Notes: generated by a model from the letters alone, not told the origin. 15,238 bases of DNA from JBFYKJ01 sp041306005 (GCA_041306005.1 JBFYKJ010000011.1:1-15238), one strand, 5' to 3'; shown: positions 6,747 through 13,462, numbered from the stretch's first letter. Made by a program: numbers and translations.

Positions 6747-6989
6747 TTAGGGTATCGTACATGAGCCGGACTCGCATTTGCCCTGCTCGCCGCATGCGGG
6801 GATTGCCTTGCACTCTGCATCGTTGCCGCACGTGTAGCTCACGCACACGAGGCGGTCGACCGCTTCGCCGCCGCGGTCCTTGACCCTGTCCGCGGTGCTC
6901 TGCATCCACACCATCACGGCGACGACGACCATTATCGCCACTACCACTATCAGCAGGTATTCCAGTGCCGTCTGGCCTTTTGCGTTCAT
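6747..6989 (-). CDS. Cysteine-rich mini-pilin with class III signal peptide
   Basis: 80 residues. MNAKGQTALEYLLIVVVAIMVVVAVMVWMQST is a canonical class III signal: KG|Q, Glu at +5, then a long Val-rich helix. The ectodomain contains a charged linker (ADRVKDRGGEAVD) and six cysteines, C-x4-C-x5-C-x5-C-x5-C-x4-C, probably three disulfides. Its N-terminal coding segment is almost identical in DNA to that of the upstream gene (88 bases, two differences), while the C-terminal parts differ. This points to recent duplication or gene conversion. Gap of 16 bases to the upstream gene. Likely a pilus-like filament subunit; the KG|Q class is processed by EppA-type peptidases, not seen here. Confidence 0.8.
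   Translation of the reverse strand: MNAKGQTALEYLLIVVVAIMVVVAVMVWMQSTADRVKDRGGEAVDRLVCVSYTCGNDAECKAIPACGEQGKCESGSCTIP
6895..6982 (-). repeat. 88-bp near-identical segment, copy in second mini-pilin
   Basis: Matches 7133-7220 with only two substitutions by eye. It covers the signal peptide and transmembrane helix codons of the mini-pilin at 6747-6989. One change is silent and one exchanges Ile for Met. Confidence 0.85.
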
Positions 6990-7005
6990 CGGGAGCTTAG
7001 GGGGG

Positions 7006-7236
7006 TTATGCTTTCTTGCATATATTCTTAGCGCTATCCCAAGTGCACTCGCCAGTACAGTCTGCTTGTGCCTTAAGCCCGCAAAGCACGCCGGTGACTG
7101 TCTGGTTAGCCTGGTTCGTTGTCGAAGAGGTCGTGCTCTGCATCCACACCATCACAGCGACGACGACTATTATCGCCACTACCACTATCAGCAGGTATTC
7201 CAGTGCCGTCTGGCCTTTTGTGTTGAACTGGTCCAT
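7006..7236 (-). CDS. Mini-pilin with class III signal peptide, first gene of the cluster
   Basis: 76 residues from ATG 7236. Longer in-frame reading to further upstream is unlikely, because the class III leader is short (MDQFNTKG) and immediately precedes the KG|Q site. QTALEYLLIVVVAIIVVVAVMVWMQST forms the assembly helix with Glu at +5. The tail is Thr/Ser/Asn-rich, followed by four cysteines (VLCGLKAQADCTGECTWDSAKNICKKA region), probably two disulfides. It leads the cluster, with a TATA-like element about 80 bases upstream and no Shine-Dalgarno sequence. First position and small size suit a major filament subunit, an inference from typical pilin operons. Confidence 0.8.
   Translation of the reverse strand: MDQFNTKGQTALEYLLIVVVAIIVVVAVMVWMQSTTSSTTNQANQTVTGVLCGLKAQADCTGECTWDSAKNICKKA
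7133..7220 (-). repeat. 88-bp near-identical segment, copy in first mini-pilin
   Basis: Partner of 6895-6982, offset by 238 bases, in the gene at 7006-7236. Sequence similarity falls off abruptly on both sides, which suits gene conversion or partial duplication. Confidence 0.85.
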
Positions 7237-7311
7237 TTTAGCTTGTCTTGGTTCGGACTTTGCCGTCGGTTCTGCTTGCCGGGTTCGATTCTCAGGGTAC
7301 TGAGCTCGTTC

Positions 7312-7320
7312 TATATTAGG
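7312..7320 (-). promoter_or_regulatory. Putative TATA box for the pilin-like cluster
   Basis: On the minus strand CTAATATAG lies about 80 bases ahead of the first mini-pilin start, in the 200-base divergent region before hisA. A start site about 25 bases downstream would leave a leader of roughly 50 bases. No other good element is closer. Confidence 0.35.
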
Positions 7321-7324
7321 AAAA

Positions 7325-7347
7325 GCCGGATAAAAAGCTTTTACGGC
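7325..7347. promoter_or_regulatory. Palindrome in the pilin/hisA divergent region
   Basis: A perfect 10-bp palindrome, AAAAGCTTTT (7333-7342), is framed by GCCG (7325-7328) and CGGC (7344-7347). It lies between two divergent transcription units, next to the putative pilin TATA box. It could be a regulator binding site or a hairpin; the sequence alone does not decide. Confidence 0.3.
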
Positions 7348-7353
7348 GGGACA

Positions 7354-7363
7354 TGTAATAATA
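7354..7363 (+). promoter_or_regulatory. Possible TATA-like element for hisA
   Basis: GTAATAATAG lies about 75-80 bases ahead of the hisA ATG. If used, the leader would contain the 22-bp direct repeat. Weak call. Confidence 0.2.
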
Positions 7364-7379
7364 GTGCGAGTTGTGCCGG

Positions 7380-7433
7380 CGCCAATACAAGACCGAAGAC
7401 CTCCCAAGCAACGCCAATACAAGACCGAAGACC
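7380..7433 (+). repeat. 22-bp perfect direct repeat just upstream of hisA
   Basis: A 22-bp unit occurs at 7380-7401 and again at 7412-7433 (period 32), ending three bases before the hisA ATG at 7437. Its core is CAATACAAGACCGAAGACC. No Shine-Dalgarno sequence is visible between it and the start. It could be a local slippage duplication or a paired binding site controlling hisA. Confidence 0.85.
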
Positions 7434-7436
7434 AAT

Positions 7437-8132
7437 ATGATCGTGATACCCGCCGTGGACATAAGGAAGGGGAAATGCGTCCAGCTGGTGCAGGGGGAGC
7501 CTGGGACAGACAAGGTCTACGGCGACCCGGTAGAAGCGGCGAAGAGATGGGAGAGCGAAGGGGCCGAGCTCCTCCATGTCATCGATTTGGATGCGGCCTT
7601 CGGGTACGGCGACAACCTTCCGGTCGTGAAGAGGATAAAATCCGAGGTCGGGATACCCGTGCAGTTCGGCGGCGGGGTGAGGAGCCTCGCAAGGGCGAAG
7701 GAGGTGCTCGAGGCGGGGATAGACCGGGTGATACTCGGGACTGCCGCCATCAGCGGCCCGGAGATAATCAAGGCCCTGAACAGGGAATACGGCAAGAACA
7801 GGGTCATGGTCGCCGTCGATTCAAAGGGCGGCAAGGTCGTAGTCAAGGGCTGGACTGAGCAGACCGGGCTTGAGACTGCTACGCTAATAAAGAAACTGAA
7901 GGGCTACGCCTTCGGGTTTTTAGTCACCGACGTCGACAGGGAGGGCCTCATGATGGGGGTGGACCTGGAGGAGTTCAAGAGCCTGTTAAAGGCGACCGAT
8001 GCGCGCATATGCGCTTCGGGCGGTGTCACTACCCCGGATGATGTAAAGTCGCTGCGCGAAATAGGCGTATGGGGCTGCGTGGTGGGAAAGGCGCTCTACG
8101 AGGGGAAAATAAAGCTGTCCGACGTCTTGTGA
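7437..8132 (+). CDS. hisA: Phosphoribosylformimino-5-aminoimidazole carboxamide ribotide isomerase (HisA)
   Basis: 231 residues, usual length for this (beta/alpha)8 barrel. It isomerises ProFAR to PRFAR, the fourth step of histidine biosynthesis, in the cytosol. Visible signatures are IPAVDIRKGK with catalytic Asp8, LVQGEPGT, HVIDLDAAFG, VQFGGGVRSL (first phosphate-binding loop), VILGTAAI, VAVDSKGG with the second catalytic Asp at about 128, VTDVDREGLMMG, ASGGV and GCVVGKALYEGKI (second phosphate loop). The start at 7437 gives the canonical MIVIPAVD N terminus; the in-frame ATG at 7371 only adds the upstream repeat region. No other his gene is in the window, so it is isolated. Short direct repeats lie at both ends of the gene. 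Confidence 0.95.
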   Translation: MIVIPAVDIRKGKCVQLVQGEPGTDKVYGDPVEAAKRWESEGAELLHVIDLDAAFGYGDNLPVVKRIKSEVGIPVQFGGGVRSLARAKEVLEAGIDRVILGTAAISGPEIIKALNREYGKNRVMVAVDSKGGKVVVKGWTEQTGLETATLIKKLKGYAFGFLVTDVDREGLMMGVDLEEFKSLLKATDARICASGGVTTPDDVKSLREIGVWGCVVGKALYEGKIKLSDVL

Positions 8133-8151
8133 GCGCCAGCTGTCCGACGTC
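8113..8151 (+). repeat. 14-bp direct repeat spanning the hisA stop codon
   Basis: AGCTGTCCGACGTC occurs at 8113-8126, encoding the end of HisA, and again at 8138-8151 just past the TGA (period 25). It looks like a small local duplication of the gene's 3' end. Confidence 0.85.
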
Positions 8152-8188
8152 GCAGGGGGCTTATCGGCACCGTACCTTGCCGCACGGC

Positions 8189-9316
8189 TTAGTCATCCTC
8201 TTCTGCTATCGACAGGAATCCCTTGAACGACGCGTTCACGCAGCAGTCAAAGCTCTTCGCCTTGATGAACGCGTTGCCCGCCGGCTTGAAAGACTCGACG
8301 CTGCTTAGGGTGAAGTCGTAGGTGTAGAACTCCTCGGTCGCGTTCTCGCTCACTATGAAGCATATCCTGTTGTCCCGCCCTCCCCAAAGGTTGACCTTGG
8401 TCGTCGGGTCGAAGCAGATGCCTCTCAAGTCTGCGGGCAGCTGCGGGCACTCGCCGACCTCGAACGGGTTGACCTCCACCTCGCAGGTGCAGTCCCGCGG
8501 GGCGTAGACGCTGAAGCAGAACTCCTCGCCCGGGGCCACCTCAAGTATCTCCGGGAAGACCACTTCAGTTATCGGGCCGGCGTGGTACACGTCGTTGTAG
8601 ACCGCGGCCGCGGGCTCTGTTGTGAAGACGAACTGCGGCTGCATCCACTTGCCCTTGCCGTCGTTGTAGAACATGAAGAAGTCAAAGTCCGCGGTCCTGC
8701 CGACGAATACGTCGGTCGGCGGCACGTACCGCCTCAGGACTGCGACCGCGAGGTGCGCCTTGTAGTTCTCGCAGGACTGCATGTCCTCGAGGCACTCCCA
8801 CTGGCATACCCAGCTGTTTGCAGACTTTGACAAAGTCGTCGCCACTATGCAGTCCCGGTCGACGGCGCCGTCGCTTGCATCGGTGTCGCAGGCGTATTCG
8901 ACCTTGTCTATCAGGTCCCTTGTCGTGGTGTCCCGCATGTTAAGGCCGTATGCGTCGAAGATGTCCGGGTCCGCGTTCAGCTCCAGGCAGCCCAGCTTCT
9001 CCACCGGCGCCTTGCCGTACTCGCAGCCCTTTGGCACGTTTGTATCGTTCTTCGGCGGCGCAACCGGCGGGGGCGGCGCCTCTCGTTCATATATGGGCGG
9101 CGGGGGCAGGTCGGTCCTCTGTCCCGGGTCCACGGTCCTGTTGCCGGTGGGCTGCTGCGGCCCCGGGATGGAGATGAAGAGGAGTATGGCTATCACCAGT
9201 ATCGCGAGTATTATCCCCACCAGGCCAAGCCGCCTGACCAGGTAGGTTTGTCCGGACTCCCCGTGCCTAAGCAGATTGCCCCCCGTTGCCACGGGCGTAA
9301 TAACGGGTAAAAACAT
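8189..9316 (-). CDS. Cysteine-rich membrane-anchored surface protein, family not recognised
   Basis: 375 residues from ATG 9316. A basic N-terminal segment (LVRRLG) precedes a hydrophobic anchor at about 31-49 (LVGIILAILVIAILLFISI). There is then a proline-rich spacer (LPPPPIYEREAPPPPVAPP) and an ectodomain of about 280 residues. The ectodomain contains some 15-18 cysteines, including DCTCEV and CCVN, and acidic segments. Many disulfides outside the cell are likely. Beta-strand-like stretches (FDFFMFYNDG, EFCFSVYAP, FYTYDFTLSSV) suggest beta-sandwich folding. A TATA-like box about 26 bases before the ATG supports the start and a leaderless transcript. No catalytic motif or known family was recognised. 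It converges with hisA (56-base gap) and diverges from the gene at 9419. Confidence 0.72.
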   Translation of the reverse strand: MFLPVITPVATGGNLLRHGESGQTYLVRRLGLVGIILAILVIAILLFISIPGPQQPTGNRTVDPGQRTDLPPPPIYEREAPPPPVAPPKNDTNVPKGCEYGKAPVEKLGCLELNADPDIFDAYGLNMRDTTTRDLIDKVEYACDTDASDGAVDRDCIVATTLSKSANSWVCQWECLEDMQSCENYKAHLAVAVLRRYVPPTDVFVGRTADFDFFMFYNDGKGKWMQPQFVFTTEPAAAVYNDVYHAGPITEVVFPEILEVAPGEEFCFSVYAPRDCTCEVEVNPFEVGECPQLPADLRGICFDPTTKVNLWGGRDNRICFIVSENATEEFYTYDFTLSSVESFKPAGNAFIKAKSFDCCVNASFKGFLSIAEEDD

Positions 9317-9335
9317 AAAAAAGGCGTTGCGGGGA

Positions 9336-9347
9336 GGTTATAAAAAA
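9336..9347 (-). promoter_or_regulatory. Putative TATA box, leaderless promoter
   Basis: TTTTTTATAACC on the minus strand is centred about 26 bases before the ATG at 9316, the archaeal TATA-to-start distance. The transcript would begin at or next to the start codon. One of two divergent promoters in a 102-base gap. Confidence 0.6.
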
Positions 9348-9387
9348 GGGGCGGTCCATGCGAGCCCAAAAGCCGCCGGCATAAGGG

Positions 9388-9395
9388 TTTTTTTA
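9388..9395 (+). promoter_or_regulatory. Putative TATA-like box for the gene at 9419
   Basis: The T-rich element TTTTTTTA is centred about 27 bases before ATG 9419, and no Shine-Dalgarno sequence is present, so a leaderless transcript is likely. Confidence 0.4.
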
Positions 9396-9418
9396 GCGCG
9401 CTCCGGTAATGATAGAAC

Positions 9419-10045
9419 ATGGCTATGCAAGTCGAGGCGCCCGTCAAGATTCCGCCTAAAGCGGCAAAGCAATACGGGCCCTTGCGAAGGCCCGCGCGGG
9501 CCGGGGGCGCCAGCCGCGCCGCCAGGGGGGGCCCAAAAAAGCCTGGGGCCGTCATGCCAGCCGCGCCAAAGGAGCCCGGAAAGCTTGAGCAGCACAGGGT
9601 CGCCTGGAAGAACTTCCATGACAGCGTCAACAGGATATTCGCTCCTAGAAAACAGGGGGCGCCAATCGGCGAGCGGGAATTCGGCGCCTTGACAAAGGAG
9701 GCCAGGGGCCATCTCGATGCCATCGGAGGGGTCGTCGTGAGCGCGCACCGGGAGGGCGTGGCCGAGAGCGAGGCGAAAGCGATGCGCAGGGACGTCCAGC
9801 AGGTGTTCAGCCATAAGAGGAGCGAAGAGCTCAGGAGGCGGATAAGCCGCCTGCACGAGGACGGCAAGATAACCGGCGGCCAGAGGGAAGTGATAGAGGG
9901 CCTTTTGACCAAAGGAGGGGTCCTGGCCGGCGAGCACATGAAGGCGCTGGACCCGAAAAGGCAGAAGACCCTTAGCGTGCACGCCCGCAGTTTCAACGAC
10001 ATGGGGCGCACGTTTGAAGGCGCACTTAAGAGGATGGGCGCATAA
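9419..10045 (+). CDS. Charged helical protein of unknown family, tandem paralog 1
   Basis: 208 residues. The first 55 are basic and Pro/Ala/Gly-rich (PLRRPARAGGASRAARGG) and probably disordered. Residues about 86-178 align without gaps to residues 3-95 of the next gene. Shared positions include AH-x-EG, EA-x-AM, FS-x-KR, GKIT-x-GQ and LL-x-K, ending in EH. The motif GKITxGQ followed by LLxK resembles a SHOCT-like short helical hairpin, but the match is only by eye. No membrane segment, signal or catalytic motif is visible, so it is probably cytosolic; the basic tail may bind nucleic acid or the membrane. Start chosen at ATG 9419, supported by the TATA-like element. Spacing of 17 bases to its paralog suggests joint expression. 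Confidence 0.7.
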   Translation: MAMQVEAPVKIPPKAAKQYGPLRRPARAGGASRAARGGPKKPGAVMPAAPKEPGKLEQHRVAWKNFHDSVNRIFAPRKQGAPIGEREFGALTKEARGHLDAIGGVVVSAHREGVAESEAKAMRRDVQQVFSHKRSEELRRRISRLHEDGKITGGQREVIEGLLTKGGVLAGEHMKALDPKRQKTLSVHARSFNDMGRTFEGALKRMGA

Positions 10046-10062
10046 AAGGCGCCAACGATTAT

Positions 10063-10482
10063 ATGGACGAGAACGAGTTCAACAAGCTGGCCGGCGAGAT
10101 GGACGCGAAGATAAACACTGTCGACGCGTTCATAAGAAGGGCGCATGACGAGGGCATAAGCACCATAGAGGCCATGGCCATGCAGAACCACGTCCGCAGG
10201 GAGTTCAGCCCGAAGAGGAGGGTGGAGTTCCGCGAGGGGATAGCGGACCTGTACCGCAGGGGCAAGATAACCATAGGCCAGAAGGACCGCATGGACAAGC
10301 TGCTGGACAAGGCGTCGAAGATATCCGACGAGCACTTCCTCAGGCTGTCGAAGATAATCCCCGAGGGCGGCGCGCTAAAAGCGCCGAAACCGCTGCCCCG
10401 CTTCTTCGACGAGGAGCTCGGCGATACCCGGGCGAAGAGGGTGCTAAGGTTCCTGGGTTTCAGGGACGACAGGGCGTCTTAG
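10063..10482 (+). CDS. Charged helical protein of unknown family, tandem paralog 2
   Basis: 139 residues, the compact version of the preceding protein without its disordered basic N terminus. Residues 3-95 align gaplessly with residues 86-178 of that protein (AHDEGISTIEAMAM, FSPKR, GKITIGQ, LLDKA). The C-terminal 45 residues (ALKAPKPLPRFFDEELGD, RVLRFLGFRDD) have no counterpart in the upstream copy. It is predicted to be mainly alpha-helical and soluble. No Shine-Dalgarno sequence precedes the ATG; a weak TATA-like CATAAAAGG lies about 18 bases upstream, so it may have its own promoter or be read from the first gene. Function unknown. Confidence 0.7.
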   Translation: MDENEFNKLAGEMDAKINTVDAFIRRAHDEGISTIEAMAMQNHVRREFSPKRRVEFREGIADLYRRGKITIGQKDRMDKLLDKASKISDEHFLRLSKIIPEGGALKAPKPLPRFFDEELGDTRAKRVLRFLGFRDDRAS

Positions 10483-10500
10483 GGGCCGGATGCCGCCGCA

Positions 10501-10529
10501 TACCCCTCAAATAACGTTTTTATTGGGGG
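10501..10529 (+). terminator. Imperfect hairpin with T-rich stretch after the paralog pair
   Basis: ACCCC pairs with GGGGT across a weakly paired A/T-rich middle holding a short T-run. It lies about 18 bases after the stop of the second paralog. The fold is imperfect, so the terminator call is weak. Nothing else was recognised between here and the Yip1-like gene except A/T-rich leader sequence. Confidence 0.25.
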
Positions 10530-10637
10530 TTTCGTTTTATACGCAGCAAATACGCTGTTTAGGGGCGGTGGACACACTGCCTTAAACTTAAAGCTCAAAA
10601 CAAAAGTTCTAAGATAAAATACAAAAGGTGGTAAAAG

Positions 10638-11288
10638 ATGACAATAGTGCAAGACGCAATGAATGCTTCGATGCCAGGGACCGCTAAGCAGTTCCTGGGT
10701 AGTGTGCAGGCGAAGCCGATCGGGCAGATGGTGATGTATGTGGCGATGATCTCGCTGCTGCCGCTGATCGGTTACATCCTAGGATGGATGATAGGCTGGG
10801 GTTCAGCAGCAGGCATCCAGTGGGGGATAATATACAGCGTGGTGATGTTCATAGGCACTATCGTTGCCGTTATCGGCTCGGGTCTGGTGCTTGGCATCAT
10901 GAGCCACGGCCTGCTCGGCAGGCAGGTAAGCAACAATGAGGCCGTGACGCTCGTCGGCTACGCCGCGACACCCGGTATAGCCATCGGGCTCCTTGCGGGC
11001 CTTTTGGCCTTCATCTGGGGCCTGGGCTTCCTTGGCATGCTGCTGGCATTCCTCGGATGGATATACTCGGCATACCTGCTCTACATAGGCGCAGGTGTGA
11101 GGTACGGCGCTGACAAGGCGGTTGCCGCGACTATAGTCGTGGTAATAGCCGAGATCGTGATAAGCTTCATCTTCAGCGCGATCGCCGGTGCCATTGTCTG
11201 GAACGCAATCTGGAGCGCCGCTTGGGGCAATGCCCTGAACTACGGCGGCTACCGGATACCTGCAGGGTACAACTACTACAACTACTAA
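10638..11288 (+). CDS. Yip1-family integral membrane protein
   Basis: 216 residues, about five hydrophobic segments (roughly 31-51, 58-86, 110-130, 130-152, 163-190). The arrangement fits the Yip1 family (PF04893): the EAVTLVGYAATPGI motif before a long helical hairpin and GWIYSAYLLYIGAGVRYG towards the end. In eukaryotes Yip1 proteins act in membrane trafficking; in prokaryotes the function is unknown. The C-terminal tail is unusually aromatic (NYGGYRIPAGYNYYNY). GGTGG, nine bases from the ATG, is a plausible ribosome binding site, and the 5' leader is A-rich. A strong hairpin terminator overlaps the stop, so this is probably a single-gene unit. Confidence 0.78.
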   Translation: MTIVQDAMNASMPGTAKQFLGSVQAKPIGQMVMYVAMISLLPLIGYILGWMIGWGSAAGIQWGIIYSVVMFIGTIVAVIGSGLVLGIMSHGLLGRQVSNNEAVTLVGYAATPGIAIGLLAGLLAFIWGLGFLGMLLAFLGWIYSAYLLYIGAGVRYGADKAVAATIVVVIAEIVISFIFSAIAGAIVWNAIWSAAWGNALNYGGYRIPAGYNYYNY

Positions 11289-11346
11289 GGGGCTAACGCC
11301 CCTTGGTCTTTTCTTTTTAGCTTCTTTTTCGCTCTTTCTTTTTTGT
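11287..11346 (+). terminator. Hairpin plus T-rich terminator after the Yip1-like gene
   Basis: AAGGGGC (11287-11293) pairs perfectly with GCCCCTT (11298-11304) around a TAAC loop, overlapping the stop codon. It is followed by about 40 bases very rich in T, with several runs of four to six. This combines an intrinsic-type hairpin with the T-tracts used for archaeal termination. Confidence 0.8.
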
Positions 11347-11429
11347 TTCGATGGCTTAGCGCAAGCTATGCAATAATTCTGCAAAGAAAGAGCCCAAGAC
11401 CGGAGACTCCGGACTGGATACCGCAGACC

Positions 11430-13460
11430 CTAACCGACCTGCGAGCCGCTTGCAATGTCCCTGTCAACGGTGATGAGCGACAGCTCGCCGTCCTTGCCTG
11501 CGGCAAGGAGCATCCCCTGGGATTCTACGCCCCTTAGTTTAGCGGGCTCAAGATTGGCTACTACGATTATCTTCTTGCCCTTCAGGTCTTCGGCCTTGTA
11601 GCCGGCGCGGATGCCGGCGACGATTTGCCGCTTCTCCCCGCCGACGTCTATGTCCAGCACGAACAGCTTGTCCGCGTTCGGGTGCGGCTTAGCGTCCAGT
11701 ATCTCGGCGACCCGCAGGTCCAGTTTCTCAAAGTCCTCGTATTTGACCATTTTCTTGATGGGTGATTTAGGCTGATTTGCGGGACAGCTGGCGAGCTTTG
11801 GCTGGGGCGGCTTTTGGCCGGCCGGCTTCTCCACCATCTTCTTCCCCAGTTTATCCATTTGCGCCTTTATCTCGCTCTCCTCTATCTTCCTGAAGATGGG
11901 CTTTACCTCGCCTATCTTGTGCCCCGGAGTTAGCACCGCTGCCGCGGCGCTGGCCCAATCGTGCTTTTCCGGCGCGCAGCCCAGCTGTTTAAAGAGCTCG
12001 GCGCACGAGAACGGCATGAACGGCTCGGCGAGTATCGTGAGCGACCTCGCGAGATTGACGCCTATGTAGATAGTGTTCTCGCTCCCGGGCGCGGCCTTCC
12101 ACGGCTCCTTCTTCTGGAAGTACTCGTTGCCGGCGCGGGATAGAGCGAGGATTTCCTTCAGCGCCTCTGTGAAGTCGTAGTCCTCAAGGAGCTTTGTTAT
12201 CCGCGAGTGCGACTCTTTCAGCCTCGAGAGCATCGCCTCGTCGGCAGGGTCCAGCTTGCCCGGCTTTGGGACTTCGCCCCCGAACTTGCTCTTGCAGAAG
12301 CTCAGCACGCGGTTGATGAAGTTGCCGTAGTTGCCAATCAGCTCGCTGTTTATCTTGTCGCCGAACGCCTGCCACGAGAAGTCGATGTCCTCGGCGAGGC
12401 CTGCAGCTGAGATGAGGAAGTATCTAAGGTAATCTGGCGGGAACGCCTTGAGATAATCGGCAAGCCAGACTACATGATTCCGCGAGGTGGACATCTTCTC
12501 GCCCTCAAGGGTGAGAAATCCTCCTGCCCTTACCGCAGCCGGCGGCGGGAATTCCCCCTCCGCCAGGAGCATCGCCGGCCAGAAGAGGACGTGGTGGTAG
12601 ATGATGTCCTTCCCTATGAAGTGGACTACTTTGCCGTTCCAATAGTCTTTCCAGTCCTTAAGGATCTCCTTTGAGAACGACGCGTATCCTATCGGCGCGT
12701 CGAACCAGACGTAGAAAACTTTATTCTTGGAATCCTTATTAGAATCATCGGGTATCTTTACCCCCCAATCCATGTCGCGGGTGATGTCCCAGTCAGCGAG
12801 TTCGATGAGCCACGGTTTTGCATAATTCCGCGCATTTTCTGAAATGTCTTCATTCTGCAGGTATTCCTCGAGCTGGTCTGCAAACTCGGAGAGCTTAAAG
12901 AAGAAGTGCGTGGTTTCCTGCATCTCCGGGGCCCCGCCGCAGGAGTAGCACTGCGGGTCTTTGAGTTCGGTGAGAGTCAGATGGCGGCCGCAGCCTTCGC
13001 AATGATCACCACGGGCCTTAGCCCCGCAGTGAGGGCAGATGCCGACGACGTAGCGGTCAGGAAGGAAGCGCGAGCACTTCGGGCAGAAGAGCTGTTTCAC
13101 CGGCTTCTCGGTGATATAACCCGCGTCGCGGATTTTTATGTAAAACTCCTTGGCGAGGTCATGGTGTACCTTCTTTGAAGTCTGGGAGAAGTTGTCGAAT
13201 GCTATCCCCAATGCCTTGAGCTCATCACCGATTACCTTGTGGTACTTATCGGCGACGTGCTGCGGCGTAGTCTTCTCCGATTCCGCCTTTATCACTATCG
13301 GCGTCCCGTGCTCGTCGGTGCCGCACACGAACTTGACGTCCTCGCCGCGGGCGCGCAGGAACCGGGTGTATATGTCCGCAGGTATGTATGTCGAGCGGAC
13401 GTGCCCGAGGTGCATGGGTCCGTTGGCGTATGGGAGCGCCGAGGTGACGAGAGTTTTCAT
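11430..13460 (-). CDS. metG: Methionyl-tRNA synthetase with C-terminal tRNA-binding domain
   Basis: 676 residues from ATG 13460 (MKTLVTSALPYANGPMHLGH). It charges tRNA-Met with methionine in the cytosol. Domains seen are a class I catalytic core with the HIGH-like HLGH at 17-20 and KMSTS at 322-326. A connective peptide carries two zinc knuckles with Cys at about 126, 129, 142, 145 and 154, 157, 171, 174. A helical anticodon-binding region follows, then a Pro/Lys-rich linker (EKPAGQKPPQPK). The C-terminal EMAPII-like tRNA-binding domain lies at about 570-676 (YEDFEKLDLRVAEI, ANLEPAKLRGVESQGMLLA). All parts are intact. The frame stays open for 59 codons upstream, but family comparison favours 13460. 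An array of five GTAGYGTAA motifs covers the region directly before the start. Confidence 0.97.
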   Translation of the reverse strand: MKTLVTSALPYANGPMHLGHVRSTYIPADIYTRFLRARGEDVKFVCGTDEHGTPIVIKAESEKTTPQHVADKYHKVIGDELKALGIAFDNFSQTSKKVHHDLAKEFYIKIRDAGYITEKPVKQLFCPKCSRFLPDRYVVGICPHCGAKARGDHCEGCGRHLTLTELKDPQCYSCGGAPEMQETTHFFFKLSEFADQLEEYLQNEDISENARNYAKPWLIELADWDITRDMDWGVKIPDDSNKDSKNKVFYVWFDAPIGYASFSKEILKDWKDYWNGKVVHFIGKDIIYHHVLFWPAMLLAEGEFPPPAAVRAGGFLTLEGEKMSTSRNHVVWLADYLKAFPPDYLRYFLISAAGLAEDIDFSWQAFGDKINSELIGNYGNFINRVLSFCKSKFGGEVPKPGKLDPADEAMLSRLKESHSRITKLLEDYDFTEALKEILALSRAGNEYFQKKEPWKAAPGSENTIYIGVNLARSLTILAEPFMPFSCAELFKQLGCAPEKHDWASAAAAVLTPGHKIGEVKPIFRKIEESEIKAQMDKLGKKMVEKPAGQKPPQPKLASCPANQPKSPIKKMVKYEDFEKLDLRVAEILDAKPHPNADKLFVLDIDVGGEKRQIVAGIRAGYKAEDLKGKKIIVVANLEPAKLRGVESQGMLLAAGKDGELSLITVDRDIASGSQVG

Positions 13461-13462
13461 TT

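Noticed and set aside
7260..7320. tRNA-like GGTTCGATTC (T-loop) in the pilin/hisA gap
   Set aside because: The flanking five-base arms do not pair and no acceptor, D or anticodon arms can be built around it on either strand.
9211..10335. Long minus-strand open frame opposite the first tandem paralog pair
   Set aside because: It overlaps genes supported by mutual homology and upstream promoter-like elements, and its translation has low-complexity, shadow-frame character.
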